Assembly: GCA_031763025.1 (NCBI GenBank)
Contig: JASSKH010000045.1
Coordinates: 1 to 64,000 of the forward strand
Reading direction: 5' to 3'
DNA: 64,000 nucleotides
Source of the DNA: Macrocystis pyrifera
Lineage: Eukaryota > Sar > Phaeophyceae > Laminariales > Laminariaceae
The position numbers and the translations under genes were made by a program. Below the pieces are notes generated by a model. The model saw nothing but the letters and a program-made list of their open reading frames with translations, searched no databases and had not been told where the DNA came from. Shown piece by piece: positions 34,319 through 48,000 of this stretch (positions within the stretch are counted from its first letter, which is position 1; the number at the start of each line of letters is the position of its first letter).

Positions 34319-35604
34319 TATATCTAGAGATTACAGTCACGCGGAAACCGGGGATGGAGAGAGATCCTCCGTGGCCATAACAAGAAGAAAGGCAACAAGG
34401 ACTACGGTAGGTGTACGTGATTTCTACCAAAAGCCACAGGCACGTAGAGTGGACTTAGATTTCCTGGTCTACGCAACTGTATCCAGCAACCCCGTACAGG
34501 GCACGCGGAGTTACATTCGCAACAAAGACACAGCAGACGTACAGAGCGCAAATACTCTAGGTAGCAATAGCCAATATCAACAACTATTAGAGTAGACAAG
34601 TCATGTAGATGCTTCGAGGAGTTCCTACAAACCGCGTGTTCCATCCGGTGCGAAAGATAAACGTCAAGGTATCTGTCAGGGGGGATTTATACCAAGTGCC
34701 AGAGGCATCATTACGTGTGCGACGAACAACTCGCTCGCCCTGATTGTATTGAAGGAGGAACTACCAGGTACTTAGTTTTCCATAAAGGAGAGGTTTGTCA
34801 TTATCTTGAAATTCCAAAGTCAGAAGTGGATACGCAGGTTCGCGGACAGTTGTCGTGTCTTCCTGACTATTGCAAGACATTTCCGTTAACACCGACCGCG
34901 CATCGCTACGCATAATTCGTCACACAAAAGGACGCACCGCACACTACTGACTGCGTGGTATTCGATGCGTCCATGAGATTGGTGCGGGAGGAGACTAACC
35001 ACGGCAGCATGGCAACATGGTAGCATCTAAGCGCAATACAACAAACCGGGTTCACGGGACACCTATCTTACGAACACTGTGGCGCACGATACGCACACCG
35101 GAAGAAAACCGAAGCCGCGTGGACGGCCAGGCTCAACAAGACACCCGGCAGCAGCGACAGCGACAACATGCACAAGTCAGAGAACGTGCAAGTGCAAATG
35201 AAGCACCCGCACTTCCATCGGTAGACACTCTGGGGACGCCGCGATACGCAGCCCCCCTCCCGCATTATTTGATAGTAACGTGTATTTTGCACGTTTCGTC
35301 ACCATATAGTACCCCTCTCACGAAATCCTTCCCATGGCCCACCAGACCCTACAAAACGAAGGCATCCGGGGTGCGCACTGTTTTGTCCCCCATCCCCGGC
35401 AGTGAACACGCAAGGTTGAGCCTAGGTGGCAATGCCCATGTACGATATATACGCCCCCCTCTTCCGAGTGCTGTCGAATGGGATGCATGGTCGATGCTCA
35501 GAAGACTACGGCAAGCAAGAAATACGTACGCCCCCCCCCCTCCTCCCCTTCCGTGTGAACACGCCAGGTTGGGCCTAGAAGTGGGCTAGATGTAGGCTAG
35601 ATGA
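34319..35604. other. No gene recognised; downstream flank of the succinyl-CoA ligase gene
   Basis: A 114-residue frame (34251-34595, plus) begins inside the satellite and has no recognisable domain. C-rich tracts occur near 35530. No clear polyadenylation signal for the minus-strand gene could be assigned. Confidence 0.4.
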
Positions 35605-35711
35605 CTAGATGGGCATGCCCCGCTCTTCGAAGGCGCGCACCATTGTCGACCCAAGCTGCGCCGGGGACCTTGAGATATACACGCCTGCGCTCTCGAGGGC
35701 TTCGAATTTCG
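35605..35711 (-). CDS. SUCLG1: SUCLG1 exon 7 (C-terminus and stop)
   Basis: Acceptor TTTCTGCAG, then (A)[20 protein letters not shown] to GMPI and TAG. The phase fits exon 6, and 'K..ALE.AGV...RSPAQLG' is the expected C-terminal helix of the alpha subunit. Found by reading the sequence directly because the exon is short. Confidence 0.92.
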
Positions 35712-38700
35712 CTGCAGAAAGAAATTTCCAGGAAATAAACGAATGGATGTTGGGGCGGCATGGGTCAGTTCGGGTCAATGTTACGCGAAATTAGCCACAG
35801 CAGAGCCTCCTACAATAGGGTACCGGACTGCCCTTGTGTTGGAGTAGACGCAAGCGCAATAATTCCATATAGTTTGGTATAGTGCAAGTAGTGTAGCATA
35901 GTGTGGTGTATTGCTGATTTAGTGCTGTTAATGGCGAGGGGCTTGGTAAAGATAAAGATGGTAGAAAGGAGCCCAACAGCAGCCTTTGTGTGGTGAACGT
36001 ACCGACTTCCGCTGCACAGATAGACTGCTGGATCGCGTCACACTTCGGATCCAATTCGGGCAAGAGATCGTGGTTATTACTGAACCAACCGTCAACATAT
36101 TTTTTGTTGGACGCCTGCCCCCCATTGCCATCTACAAAAACCCAATACATTTTGAGAGAACGGTCTTCAGTCTTGACGAACGCTGCCTTAGGGTTAGGCC
36201 CAAGACTAGTGAAAATTGAAACTGAGAAAAACTAAAGTCAGTGTGAAGAATGGTAAAACACTAAACTTCAAGTGATACCTGGTACCTGGTAGTATGTACA
36301 GTACGAGGAGACATGCAAGAAAATGAAACGCTTCATGGCTTACCTGCAGCAGTACCCTTGCCCCCAGAAATGATGGCTCCTGCGTGACCCATACGCCTTC
36401 CGGGAGGAGCAGTGGAGCCAGCGATGAAGCTCACCACCGGCTTATCCGGGTCCCCGTTCTCCACGAGCCACTCGGCAGCATCTTCCTCAGCCTGCAGTGT
36501 GAATTTGGAGTCCACGAATCAAAGGGTTTCGAAGTCGGGTTTTTGGACGAGGGAAACGAAAAGCGCAGCAGTGCTGAGTCGAGGGTGCACAACAAAAATG
36601 ATAGAGCTATTCGACACTCCTAAAAAGGTACACGAAAAAAAGGGAAAAGGACACCACACTCCTAAAAAATTACCGTACAAAACAAAAAGAGAAACAACAC
36701 ACCCCTAAAAAGGTACACGACAAAAGATGAAACGATTCGATACCCTCAAATAGGGTACACGACGAAACGAAACAACGACTGCACACTCCCAAAATAAGTA
36801 AATAAATACACGAGTGGGGGGGGGGGCGTACTCATTTGTTGCTTGCATATTCATTTGACTGTCGACCACGCATACCTTTCGAGACCGAACACCGTTCGTA
36901 CTCCTAAGAGAGACACCTACAACAGTTGGGCGCTCATTACGTGTTTGTATACATCAGACAATAGGGGGGGGGGGGGGTGCACGAAAAAAAAAAGAAAAAA
37001 AAAACTTCGTAGCACCTGGTACGTGTCTTAGGGGTAGTGTCATAAGGTTAGGGTTAGGCTGGCAAAGGTCGATGGAGTCCACAATGACAGCAAGTACGGT
37101 GGCTTGCGCCGTTGAAGTGACGGGAAACAACACAAAAACACGCACTTTGAAACAGATATTGCTCTAATACTCGCAGCGACCGTCGGGGGGGCACGGCCAC
37201 GCTTTGTTCCATTCGACCACAACCTTCGAATGTTTCACACATCAGATCAAATCAGATCAGATCAGATCAGATCATGGTGGACTTCAGTTCAGTTCACCAT
37301 CATCACTCGACTTCTTTCGGGGCAGATCCATCATGCCAGGTCATCGATGTTATCTGCACGATTTAGATAACGTGTGCTGGGTGGAACCTGTAAGAAACGG
37401 CTCTCGGGCACGTCTTTACTGAGTGCGATGTATGTATCAGAGGGCTCTTACACATCACATCTCAACAGAAAACATAATGACAGGATCTAGATTATGTGCA
37501 TAGAGTAGATCGTGTACATCGTCATCTATCCGCTGTGCGCAATGTATGCCTACCTGGCCTCCGATTTCTCCGATCATGACAATCCCCTTGGTTTCTGGGT
37601 CGTTCGTGAACCTCTCGAGGCAGTCGATGAAGTTGGTCCCGTTGAACGGGTCGCCTCCAATACCCACGCACGTACTCTGGCCCATGCCTGCAAATACGGG
37701 AGAAAGGGACAAAATCGGAAACGGTTGGTCGCACAAACACAACACTCCCCAAACTCCCTGACCAGCACAATAACAAAAAGGTACGGTATCAATTGCGGCT
37801 GAAGCTATACCGGTGTGACTCCTGTACGCAAACAGCGACAGCCATACCCACAGCCAAAGAGAAAGTGCGTGCGAGAGAATTCTACGGAAACTCCGCTCAC
37901 TGTGTGCGTTGAGTTTGCTGTCTCGGAGCCCCTGTCAGTAAACCTCATCAATAGATACGTACTATGTCTCTAGCCCCACCCTAAGGCAATGATATCCTGC
38001 TGTGGCGTGGCACAGAGTCTAACCCTAACACATGTTCTCGACCCAAGCAGCCTCATGCGGTGTACGATTCGACAGACAGTTGGGGTCGCTCCACCGCCAC
38101 AGCGCTCCCCAACTTTTTTCTTCGAGACAACAGATGTGACTCGACACAATGACAGCGCTAGGGGCAATCTGGTCGAAGAAAAAGTGTCACCAGTGATGCA
38201 TTAAAAATTCTGAGATGGACAACTGCTGTTGACCAAGACCTACCGCGTATTCATAGGATAACACGACAAGCGGGAGGGGAAACACTGCGCCGAGGCGAGA
38301 CCTAAGCAAAACCAGGTACCTAACTAAAAATATCTACAGTAGTGATACATTAACCGGACTGGTATACAACTGTGTGATGCATTGCATTGGCACTGCACAG
38401 CGCTGCACGACAGCTATGGCGGAAAGCGGGCTGCGTCACCATTTCGACAGTATTAATACATATATATACCTGGTATATATGTCGCGGAACACACGCAAGT
38501 TACAGTAGACAGACGGTCCTGACCAAGAGTTAGGAGTGTGGAACAAGTACAATACCATAAGCATGGCCCGCTCACCGGTGACAGTGGTCTGCCAGACGGC
38601 CTCGTACGTCAGGGTGCCGCTGCGAGACACGATGCCAATCTTGCCCTTCTGGTGGATGTACCCAGGCATGATCCCTGCCACCATCATGACATGTTCAAGT

Positions 38701-38997
38701 TGTCACAGGTGTACAAGCAATCACGTTAAGCAAAATAAGTCCAATGATACCATACCAGGATGAACGCTGCAAAAACGCCGTAAGTACTGTAGTACAAATT
38801 CGGCCATGTCGACGGCACCGTATGCCCCCGGCTTGCACCCCCCCGAAGGGGACTGTGTGCAAGGAGTGCGGGGACAAGAATATAAATAATATGTCCAGAG
38901 ACAACATGCTGCAGCATCTTAACTCGTGGCTCTGAACTGTACGGCTGATACAGAAGACGCTTCTTCGCGGCATAGACGCTACACACCCTCGAAAGAC

Positions 38998-39028
<31 letters not shown>

Positions 39029-42000
39029 CAGATGGGGCGGGGCTTACTCGAAGAACATGGCCGGGTAGCAATGCGCACAGCAGCAGCAAGCCGACGTCAG
39101 ACCGCAACAGACCTCACCACGACCACGCAGGAGCGGCTTTCTTTGCGCTCACAGGTCTCCTCTTCAACATATGAGTGTACCAGTAATAATACCCACTGTA
39201 CTGCGTACTACTCTATCCGAAACTGTAAGGACCGTCTGCGTACTAATGAAATACTAAAATGTCCTTCAAGAATACACAGACGGTTCTTTATATTGACGGA
39301 CAGATTGATGCTGTGCGCATTCTCTTCGCCCCAACGGCTGTATCCAATAACACGCGTCTAAATAAGACTGCTGCCGTCTTATAAATCTGTAACCAAAAGC
39401 AGAGGGAAGCAAGTATTACCGATTTTGCACTCTCCGGGCTTGATGATGCCGGGGCAGTTGGGGCCGATCAGCCTTGTCTTAGACTGCTGCCGAAGGGCGT
39501 GCTTAACCTTTACCATGTCTTTCTGAGGGATGCCCTCCGTGATGCACACCACCAGGGGGATCTCGTTCTGTTGAGGGAACGAGGGTTGCAAAAAATGGGG
39601 CTTGAAACTTGGTTGCGCCTTTAGTCCGGCGAGCATCTGCCACCGCGCTTGTGTAGCATTTGCGCCTGCGCGCGGCATATCTATCAATCTGTGTTGGCGT
39701 TGCGGGAATCACTGGCATGCCGCTCGAAACGTCGTTTATGTGTGATATACCCTGGTCTGTACCGCACATTTACTCCGGCGCTACTGGTACGTTTTCTACC
39801 GCCCTCCCCAAGTGTCAGCAATGTCAGTGTCAACATCGACAGTTTCTCTACCCGGATATCTATCTCCATCGCACCACCACCGCACCACCGCAACTCATCC
39901 CCAGTGGGCGGATCAAGGCGGCGTTGTCATCTACAACCGAGGTATATTTGACACACGACACAGATGATTATTGAAGGAAAGTGTGCTGGCCTTAGCTCTT
40001 CTACCACCTCCAAAAAAATACACGCTAGTTCCAAGTACTGGTAGTGCACCCCTAAAACGTGAAAGGAATAAGCTCTACCGGGAGCTTTTACCGGCCCGCC
40101 AGAAGATAACAAAAAAACAGATTCAAAGGTAAGAAAACAGGTCAAAGCAGGGCAGACACTGCGCTTTTTAGTCCCTGACTTGTGACAATTTTATCACAAA
40201 AATAGCATACCAGGTAACATCAGCCGCCGACATAAAGCCACCCGTAATTTCGTTCTTAGTTGGAGATATAAACAGACTTGAGCAGACTGAGTGAGTAGCC
40301 TGACTGAGTAGACCGACTGAGTAGACCGACTGAGTAGACTGACCTGGATGGCGTCAAGAACGGCGGCCGCCGCAAACGGTGGCGGCACGTACACCACCGA
40401 CGCGTCCGGGTTTACGGCCTCCTTCGCCTCCTCTACCGAGTTAAACACGGGTCTGCCGAGGTGGGTGCTGCCGCCCTTCTTAGGTGTGACTCCTCCCACA
40501 ACCTTGGAAGGGAAACGTACATACAAATATACAAAGGTTAGAAACGGCGTTTTAGGGTGACAGCAACGGGGGGGGGAGGCGAGACGGCTACCGGTGCGAA
40601 CTACCACACGTAAGGCACGTTTGTTTGGCGGCAAGCCATGAAAACAATGAAACGAGGACACAGTCGTCAGATTGTGATGAAGCATGCAGGAAGGCAACTG
40701 GCAATATGAGGGTCGTGATTTGCATGAAAGTACTCGCATTTAGATGTCGTCGGTCCCACTGTCTATTCGACAGAGAGTGAGCAGCGCGGGTTCCACGCCC
40801 ATGTACTGCCATGTACTGTGTGCAGAAGAAGCAACACTATACCAGGTATGCATAATTTGCAAACATCTTCGGCGAGTCCTTTATCTTGATTCGTGCTTAT
40901 TATCGCGCGCTTGTATCAACACGATGGTTAAGGGGGAGTGCAAGACCAAACAGGAACCCATTGCGAGGGGTGGGTCGTGCGGCTCAACGACGTTACCAAC
41001 GTTGCGAGGAACCGCCTGGTGTTTATTCGAAAGACGCACAAAAATATGTGAACCACAAGGGTATTCGTGGTCAATGCTCGTTGGGATCTTGCCGCGTTGC
41101 TGTGTATCAGGATGGTGCATCGGCAAGCGAGAGTGTACGCAAATATTGCAGAGCGTTGCTTCGCTGGAATGGTGTGGCACAACGCAAGTCTCTAAAGGAA
41201 CTGTCTCGTTTCCGCTACTCATATGCGTAGTTTACGATACGGCGCAGATGTCTGCCGTGCAGCGCAAGGATAGCTATAGTCAACGCCGAACGCCTCATTT
41301 TGGCCGTGTGGATACTGCCCCAGTCCAGTACTCGCACTGGCGTGCGGCGGTAGCATTTGCAACATTCCAATATTCGTATCATATCATGGAAATCGAGGTT
41401 TTCGCTCGTTGAACAAGGCAGCCGTTTAACAACGGAAGAAATCCTGTCACTATAAGAGTCGACGGGCTACTGTTGAATGGTATTCCAAAGTATGCTGCTT
41501 CGTGCATCACACAAAACAAGTACCAGGCACGTATACGGATGATCGAAACTGCTACGACTTTCCCCCTCCAACAGGTACACCTCTACTGCTCGAATGTTCA
41601 GCTCAACATGCATGTCCCTTCTATATTACCTGGTATACGATACCTGTTACATACTAGAGGTAGGTGACGACAAAAAGAAAGACCAGCATTGAGGCCAACA
41701 AGAGAGGACAGCATGATAGGGCTGATGTATCGTTCGTTTCTTGAAGTCTACCAGGTAAACCAGTATGAGAGAGGACTTGAAATTAGTGCTGCCCGAAGGC
41801 CCCTCAGGAGAAGATGCGCAAGCCGGCTGCAGCATCGTACCACAGAGCTACCCATACATACTGTGGCCGCTATGCATTGTCATTCAACACAAGGGGGGGT
41901 TCGCGGGCCGCCTGGACGGCCGCCGGTCGCCGACTCACGTTATGCCCAAACGATCGTGAAGCAGCGTTGTGGCGAAGGATGGAGGTCAGACGTAATGCCA

Positions 42001-45000
42001 AGAGTTGAGAGCTCTACACCCTGCCCACGCGGAATGAGAGAGCCTGTTTTAGTACTGATACTCGTCCCTTGCACTCTTAATCTTCGGCCATATACTCAAC
42101 ATACATATGTGGTTGAGGCACAGCTGCTGCTGTTATAGCTCCTCTTACACGTCTGCTACTGCAAGGCTGGAAAAAAATAACGTACGGAAAGAAGAAAACG
42201 ACGTACAGTGGGGGTCCCTCAATAAGGCGGTCTGAGTAAGGCGGTATCCCGATATAAGGCGGTCAACATCGTTTGGCACGACTAGAACCCGCAGTAAGGC
42301 GGTGACCGCCTTACTGCGGGATGGTCCCTCTATAGGGCGGTCTACCCCTTACTGAGGGCGGTCTCGGCCTCCAAATCGGTACAGGCACTCGCCACCAGCT
42401 CTCGCACAGCAGGGCGTACCGCCCGAGCAGGACACACCCCCACCACTCGAGCAGTAGAGGCGCACGATGCCCTGTGCAGCAGGTGATCTGTGCACTGTTC
42501 CTTGCCTTACACCAGAGCCCCCTGACTGCCATGCTTGTCGTGGAGGGTGTGGCGGCCGGCTTCACGGCCTTTGTGGTGAGGTGCAGGAACCAGTTGGTGA
42601 TAACCCAATGCACCGCATCTGTCACGCGTGCGCTGCTGCCAAGTCCTCCACGAAGGATGCCGTGAAAACCCTCGCGGACAGACGCTAAAGTATACACAAG
42701 GAGGGCCGTGGTGCGGGACCGTGGAACAACGCGAAATCTGGTTCAGGAAAAATGGGTGAAAGCACGTTTCGCGCGCGGCTTACTCTGGACCAAAAGCTTG
42801 AGGTCCTGCAACTGCTTGATCAGGGAGTTACTCACACACGACAGCAGGCCGTTTCAAGCAGGGTTCTACACTATTTGACTTTTCGTGGCATGCGCCATGG
42901 TACCACCCATGGCTTACCGTGACATCCCCACCGCATCCCTTGGCGTGGCATAGGATTCCATGGCACGCCGTGGGGGGTGCCTGACATGCATGCCATGGGT
43001 GGTACCATGGCAACCCCCGGGCAACCGCCACGGCACTACATGACAATCCCCACGGCAGCCAAATGTCCACGGCACCTAGGTTTGGGGTTAGATATAGGGT
43101 TCCATGGTATGCCGTGGAGGTCCGTGGAAGGTTTTGCCACAGGTGGTGCCACGGCATGTCGCGAGAAGGAACAATAATGTACATAATGAGTTACGCACGG
43201 TTTCTCGTGTCCAGGAGTAGAGGCGACCCCAGGTGCCGGGTCAAACCCAAAATACTGCCGCTGGAGATGCAGGCTGCGCTAACGGCAGCCCACGGGAAAG
43301 GCGTACCAGACGGTTCCAAGGACCTTGAGGTGGAGGGGCTGAAACAAACGCTCAACAGCGTGAGCTCACGTGTGTGCCAGGCAGATGAACAGGGGTCGCC
43401 CGTCACTGACACGGAAGTGGTCGATTCGTTGGAGAACCTGAACATCATCCAGGGAGAGTGCGCCAATGAGGCCGCCATCGAAGCGGCTCAGGTTTGGGCG
43501 ACAGTGGAGGAGCAGGAGGACGTCGTCGAAGCTATGCGGTTGGATGCGGTGGACGAGATGACGGAGCAGTTGGAAGGTACTGACGTGGGGGGCGCGGACT
43601 CCACTGATGACGAGAAGGAGGACGGCGACAATGAGATGACGGGGTGCGGGCACCGTGCCGCCGCCTTACGCTGAAATTTCCTCGAGCTTTGGTCTCCTGG
43701 CAAGGGCAGTGGAACTGGGCGGCAATGACAACGCCTCCTTCCGCCTACAACAGGCCAGGACGACGTTAATCGAAGCGCATGCGTCAAACCCGGTGCGGCA
43801 GGCGGACATCATTTTTTTTTTTCAGACCCAAGGAGGGGACGGGGGGTAGCGCAGCAGAGTTGTGCTGCATGGTTCCGTTGTGGTGTTCCTGATCTTACTA
43901 CAGCAGTACAGTAGTGCTGCACTGTTCTGGATTGGTGCACCTACAACAGCAAGGTGTAGGCAGTAGGCGGTGCTAAGAGTAGTCTTACTGCTTAGTAGGG
44001 CACCAGTCAGTTGTTTTCAATCACGTTGAAACATATTTTCTACCAACTCTACTGTAATAACATTATAATATTTCCAACAGATCTTCGATCTTATCATGCA
44101 CCAGGTATGGGCTCTGTCAGGCTAGGGTTAGGGTTAATAGCTATTATATTGAAGGGTACAACACACCAAAGCAAGGTACTTCCCTCGCTAATGCGATAAC
44201 CGCCATACTGACGTAATCCCGTACCCTCAATAAGGCTGTAACCGCCCTATTCGCGAGCAAGGCGGCTGCCTGCAATAAGGCGGTCACAATGCTCTGGCAC
44301 ACCACCGCCATATAGAAGGACCCCCACTGTAGCTATATGCGTACCTCCAAAGAGGCTTGCGCAGGCATTGTCGGTGCGAGTGGCTGTAGCTCGTACCGAA
44401 ATTATATTGTTTCTCACAAAGGGCTCCCTAAAGCGAGGTCACCACGAGCGCTACAGTTAGACGCGTACCATGCTTTTAGGCGTATTTGAATAAATAAATT
44501 AGTTCACCTCGATGGAAGTAAGTACCAGGGGTGCTACGCTCGTATGTTTTCGTAAAGAAAGGGCCAAAAATCAACTCTCTTCCTTGACCTCGACCTATGC
44601 CTAAACGTATAGGTCTCCGGATGCATCCGACAATACACGAGGCAGAGCTGGGAGCAATTTCGCGCCATGGCCCTTCTCTTTGTCACTCCACGTCTGTTCA
44701 TTTGTGTCGGAGGCGCACTCTGGTCACGACAACAACAGCAGCAAGCAGCAGCAGCAGTCAGTCATCGCATATATTAGCTGTGACAGACAGTCGAAGGCCC
44801 GTGACCACTTCGCATATGTTCTTCTCTTTCAGCTTCTATGTTTACTGATCAACCTGAATCAACCACTTCTGCATCTACTTGTTTAAGTAGGCATATGCTC
44901 GCCAATCTCGGGGATGCCAGGGAGGCTGTCTCCGTCGACTTCTCTGTTTTGGGTGTGTTCGCGTTGTTGCCTGGCTGCCACGCTATCTGCAGCTAGCTGA

Positions 45001-48000
45001 AGCAGCGTGAGCAGCAGCAGTGAAGCAGCGTGAGCGAGCCGCGGAACATGTTGTTTGCATCGAACCAACAACACTGTCGCGATCTGTTGATCATTGCTGC
45101 TGGTGTTGTAGAACTCCCGGTTGTTGTTTTTATTTGTGCTGAAACCCCGGAAACCCTCAATCCTCCATCGGTCCCCAGGCGCACCAAAGACGGCATGTCG
45201 ACCTTGCAAAGCACGGGACACTCATTAAGGGGACGCTGGCACGCTCAGGAATGCGTCGTCAGGAACCCGCGCGTAGGCGTTTCGGCAACATATACATACG
45301 ACTCGGAATAAGAGTGATGGATTTGCAACCAAGATCCGTATTTCGTGTTTGTAGAATGATTGGCGCAAATATACGAGAATCCTAAGCTTTTTAGCCCGTT
45401 TTTGCACTTTTTTGGGCCCAATAACTTCCTATTAATACCCATCGTGGGAACGTAGTTTTGAGACAGGCAGCATCTTCAACGACGACTGTCTAAGCGATAT
45501 ACCATCCGCCTGGAGAACAGCAATCTTCTAGTGAGGGCCATTTCTTCGGTGATGTGGCCATTGTGCTACGAATGCTCCCTTGCGCGAAATGAAACATTTT
45601 AGCGTTTTTGCGAGCTTTGAGTGGTACTCGCTGGCAACTTCAAATACACGAAAACACATCGTGAGTAGTTTCTCGCTGCCTACGACTGCCGTCTGGCGCA
45701 CCCGACGCCCTCACAGACTCCATCATGAGCATCCGTCAATTTCGCGGGCTGTAGTTTCCTGTGAAGAGCTGTAGCCGTCCGCAAGTGAAGCGCAAACGCT
45801 CAGTTGGGGGCTGTTTTTTAGCTCATTTTGTGCTCCCCAAAGTTCGGCCAAGTTCGACCACTGGAGCACCTCTTAGTGCCTCTGGCGAGAACCTGCGGGG
45901 GGTCAATCTCGAGAGAAATCCAAGCTGCCGTGATAAACCTTTAACAACTCACCGTCGCTCTCCGATGAGCACGAACCAGTCGAAGTTCTAAACGCAGCGT
46001 GTTGAGATAGCGATGTTTTTTTCTGTTCCGATAAAACATCTAGAGATTAGAGTCACCAGAAACCCGGGAACCAGGGGACGCTTGGGAGCCAGCGTCCCTT
46101 TAAGCTACACATAAGATCTTGGGCTTCATATACCTGCCTCGACATCCCCTGCAGAATGAGCTGCAATAGTGGTGTCTATCTGAGCACTGATCGTGCTTCT
46201 TGGTTCAAGCCTCTACCGTCGCCCCACCAAATAAAAATGATATGTCACACGTCGTGGCAATTAAATAAACTGGAATATTTCTGGCGGGGTTGTGGATACT
46301 GTCGTAGGACGGACAGCCCCATGGGCCCCCACGAGGGCACGCCGGTAGGGCAGCCGACGCCCCCTGGAGATCTGATGTCGGAGAGCATCCCAACTAGAGG
46401 TTGGACCCTGCGGGTACCCGCCACAAACGGGTATCCGCCAAATTTAGGAGCCCGGACCCTACCCTACCCGCCGGGTAATGCCATTTTGACGAACGGGTAC
46501 CTTTTTTGCCGGGTACCCGGCATCCTTATTGATGTTTTTTCCCTTATTTCAGCGAATTTGGGTTGTTAGATAGTGTGTAATACTGTTGTACGACGAAACG
46601 ACGAGTATGAACAGTTTTTTGTGTTAATTCGATCCACAGCCGCCTAAACCTGCCTTGTCGTGTTTCTGCATTGCGCGGGCGTGATATGGTTAGGCTTTGA
46701 ACGCGCCAAAAAAGTGTGAAAATATGTACGATGGGGGCGATGGTTCACGGTCTCCCGCTTGAAAGACTGCTGTGGACTATTGCCTACCCACTACGTACCG
46801 GATATTAGGAAATCGCAAATTCATGAACTAATTGATTGACCGTGTTGGAATACTGCTGAAGTTCAATCCGTTGTATCATAGTAATGCGGAACTACCACAT
46901 AGAACTACTTACTTAGATCTCGATCTCTGAGCGTGCTCGGTTGGTACATCCCTGGCCTCTCAGAGCTCCCACTCGGAAATCGCCTCCTTCTACTACTTGC
47001 CGGACCTTTCCAGTGGGTCTTTGTTTTCTCCATTTCTCGTCGTACGTTCAGCCCTTTCTTTTTTTCTTCTCTCGTTTCGTGTGCGTGCGTGTACTCCGAG
47101 CACGGTTGCGCGGGCGAACCCGGCACCGTCGCGGGTGTCAGCGGATGCTGGCGGGTAGAGGGGGAGTTGCAAGGAGCGCGATCGCCGCTTTCGTGCCTAG
47201 GCGTCGCGTGTGCCTCGAGACACGAGGGATGCATGAATAGGCTCTGTCTGGCCTCTATTTGTGATTTTTGATAGAGTACGTACGATTATTCAAGGGTCGT
47301 TCGGTAATGTAAGATAATATTCAAGCGGTGCTTATTTTTGCGACCGGGTTGAAAGTCACAAGAGAGAGGTACCCCGAATGAGCACCAACATTGTCGAGCT
47401 GGCGTCGAGGTCCTCGATGAGCACCGGGCTTCACGCGAGGCGGGCGACGGGGCTCACTGTGGAAGAGAGGGAGGAAAGCTTTACCCGGACTGAATCGGTG
47501 GCGAGATGGTCGCGAGAGGGGCGGGCGGCGTACGAGGCTGAGAGAGAAGCTCTGCTGTATGGTTTTTTCTTTTTTTCATTTTTTCTTTTTGACTGGTGTA
47601 AGGTGTTCCAATCAGGTAGTAAAATTTTATACGAAAGGGGACGGGAATTTTTTTTCTTTCAGAAATTTTCGGTTTCATTTTCATTGTTTGTGCTGTGTTA
47701 CTGTGCCGTGCTGTGCTTTATCTTTCGTACATACGAGTACAGACACGGAGCATATATCGAAAGAAGAAAATAAGTACCCTATCTGGGGTATGTATGTATG
47801 TACGACATGTGAGCGAGCGTAGCGGAAAACCGCCCACGACGCGAAGCATATGTGGCGTCCGAGCTGTTATCTCCTGAAGCATGGCGGCGGGACTCTTGGC
47901 ATTATCAAGTCGCCAGTTTGCAACCATAGAGGTCATAAAAAAAACTATAATATTGAATGATTATCATGGACCTCTGTCCGCTTCGCATAGTTTGATGTAC

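Larger units (their letters stand above)
42206..44329 (+). mobile_element. Pogo-like (Tc1/mariner) DNA transposon, internally rearranged
   Basis: Terminal inverted repeats CAGTGGGGGTCC (left) and GGACCCCCACTG (right) with TA at both outer edges. Just inside both ends lie several AATAAGGCGGT/ACCGCCTTA words that act as sub-terminal repeats. Inside are three plus-strand coding remnants: a Cys/His-rich frame, an HTH-like N-terminal transposase piece, and a C-terminal acidic piece. I could not find the three DDE catalytic acids, so the copy is probably non-autonomous. It lies in SUCLG1 intron 1, antisense to the gene. Confidence 0.82.

Noticed and set aside
35791-36150. Minus-strand frame that could be an extra exon of the succinyl-CoA ligase gene
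   Set aside because: Exons 6 and 7 join in phase without it, and its sequence does not resemble the family; it lies in intron 6.
40928-41412. Overlapping frames of 84-222 residues in SUCLG1 intron 1
   Set aside because: No recognisable domain, no consistent frame preference and no splice context; treated as chance in intronic DNA.
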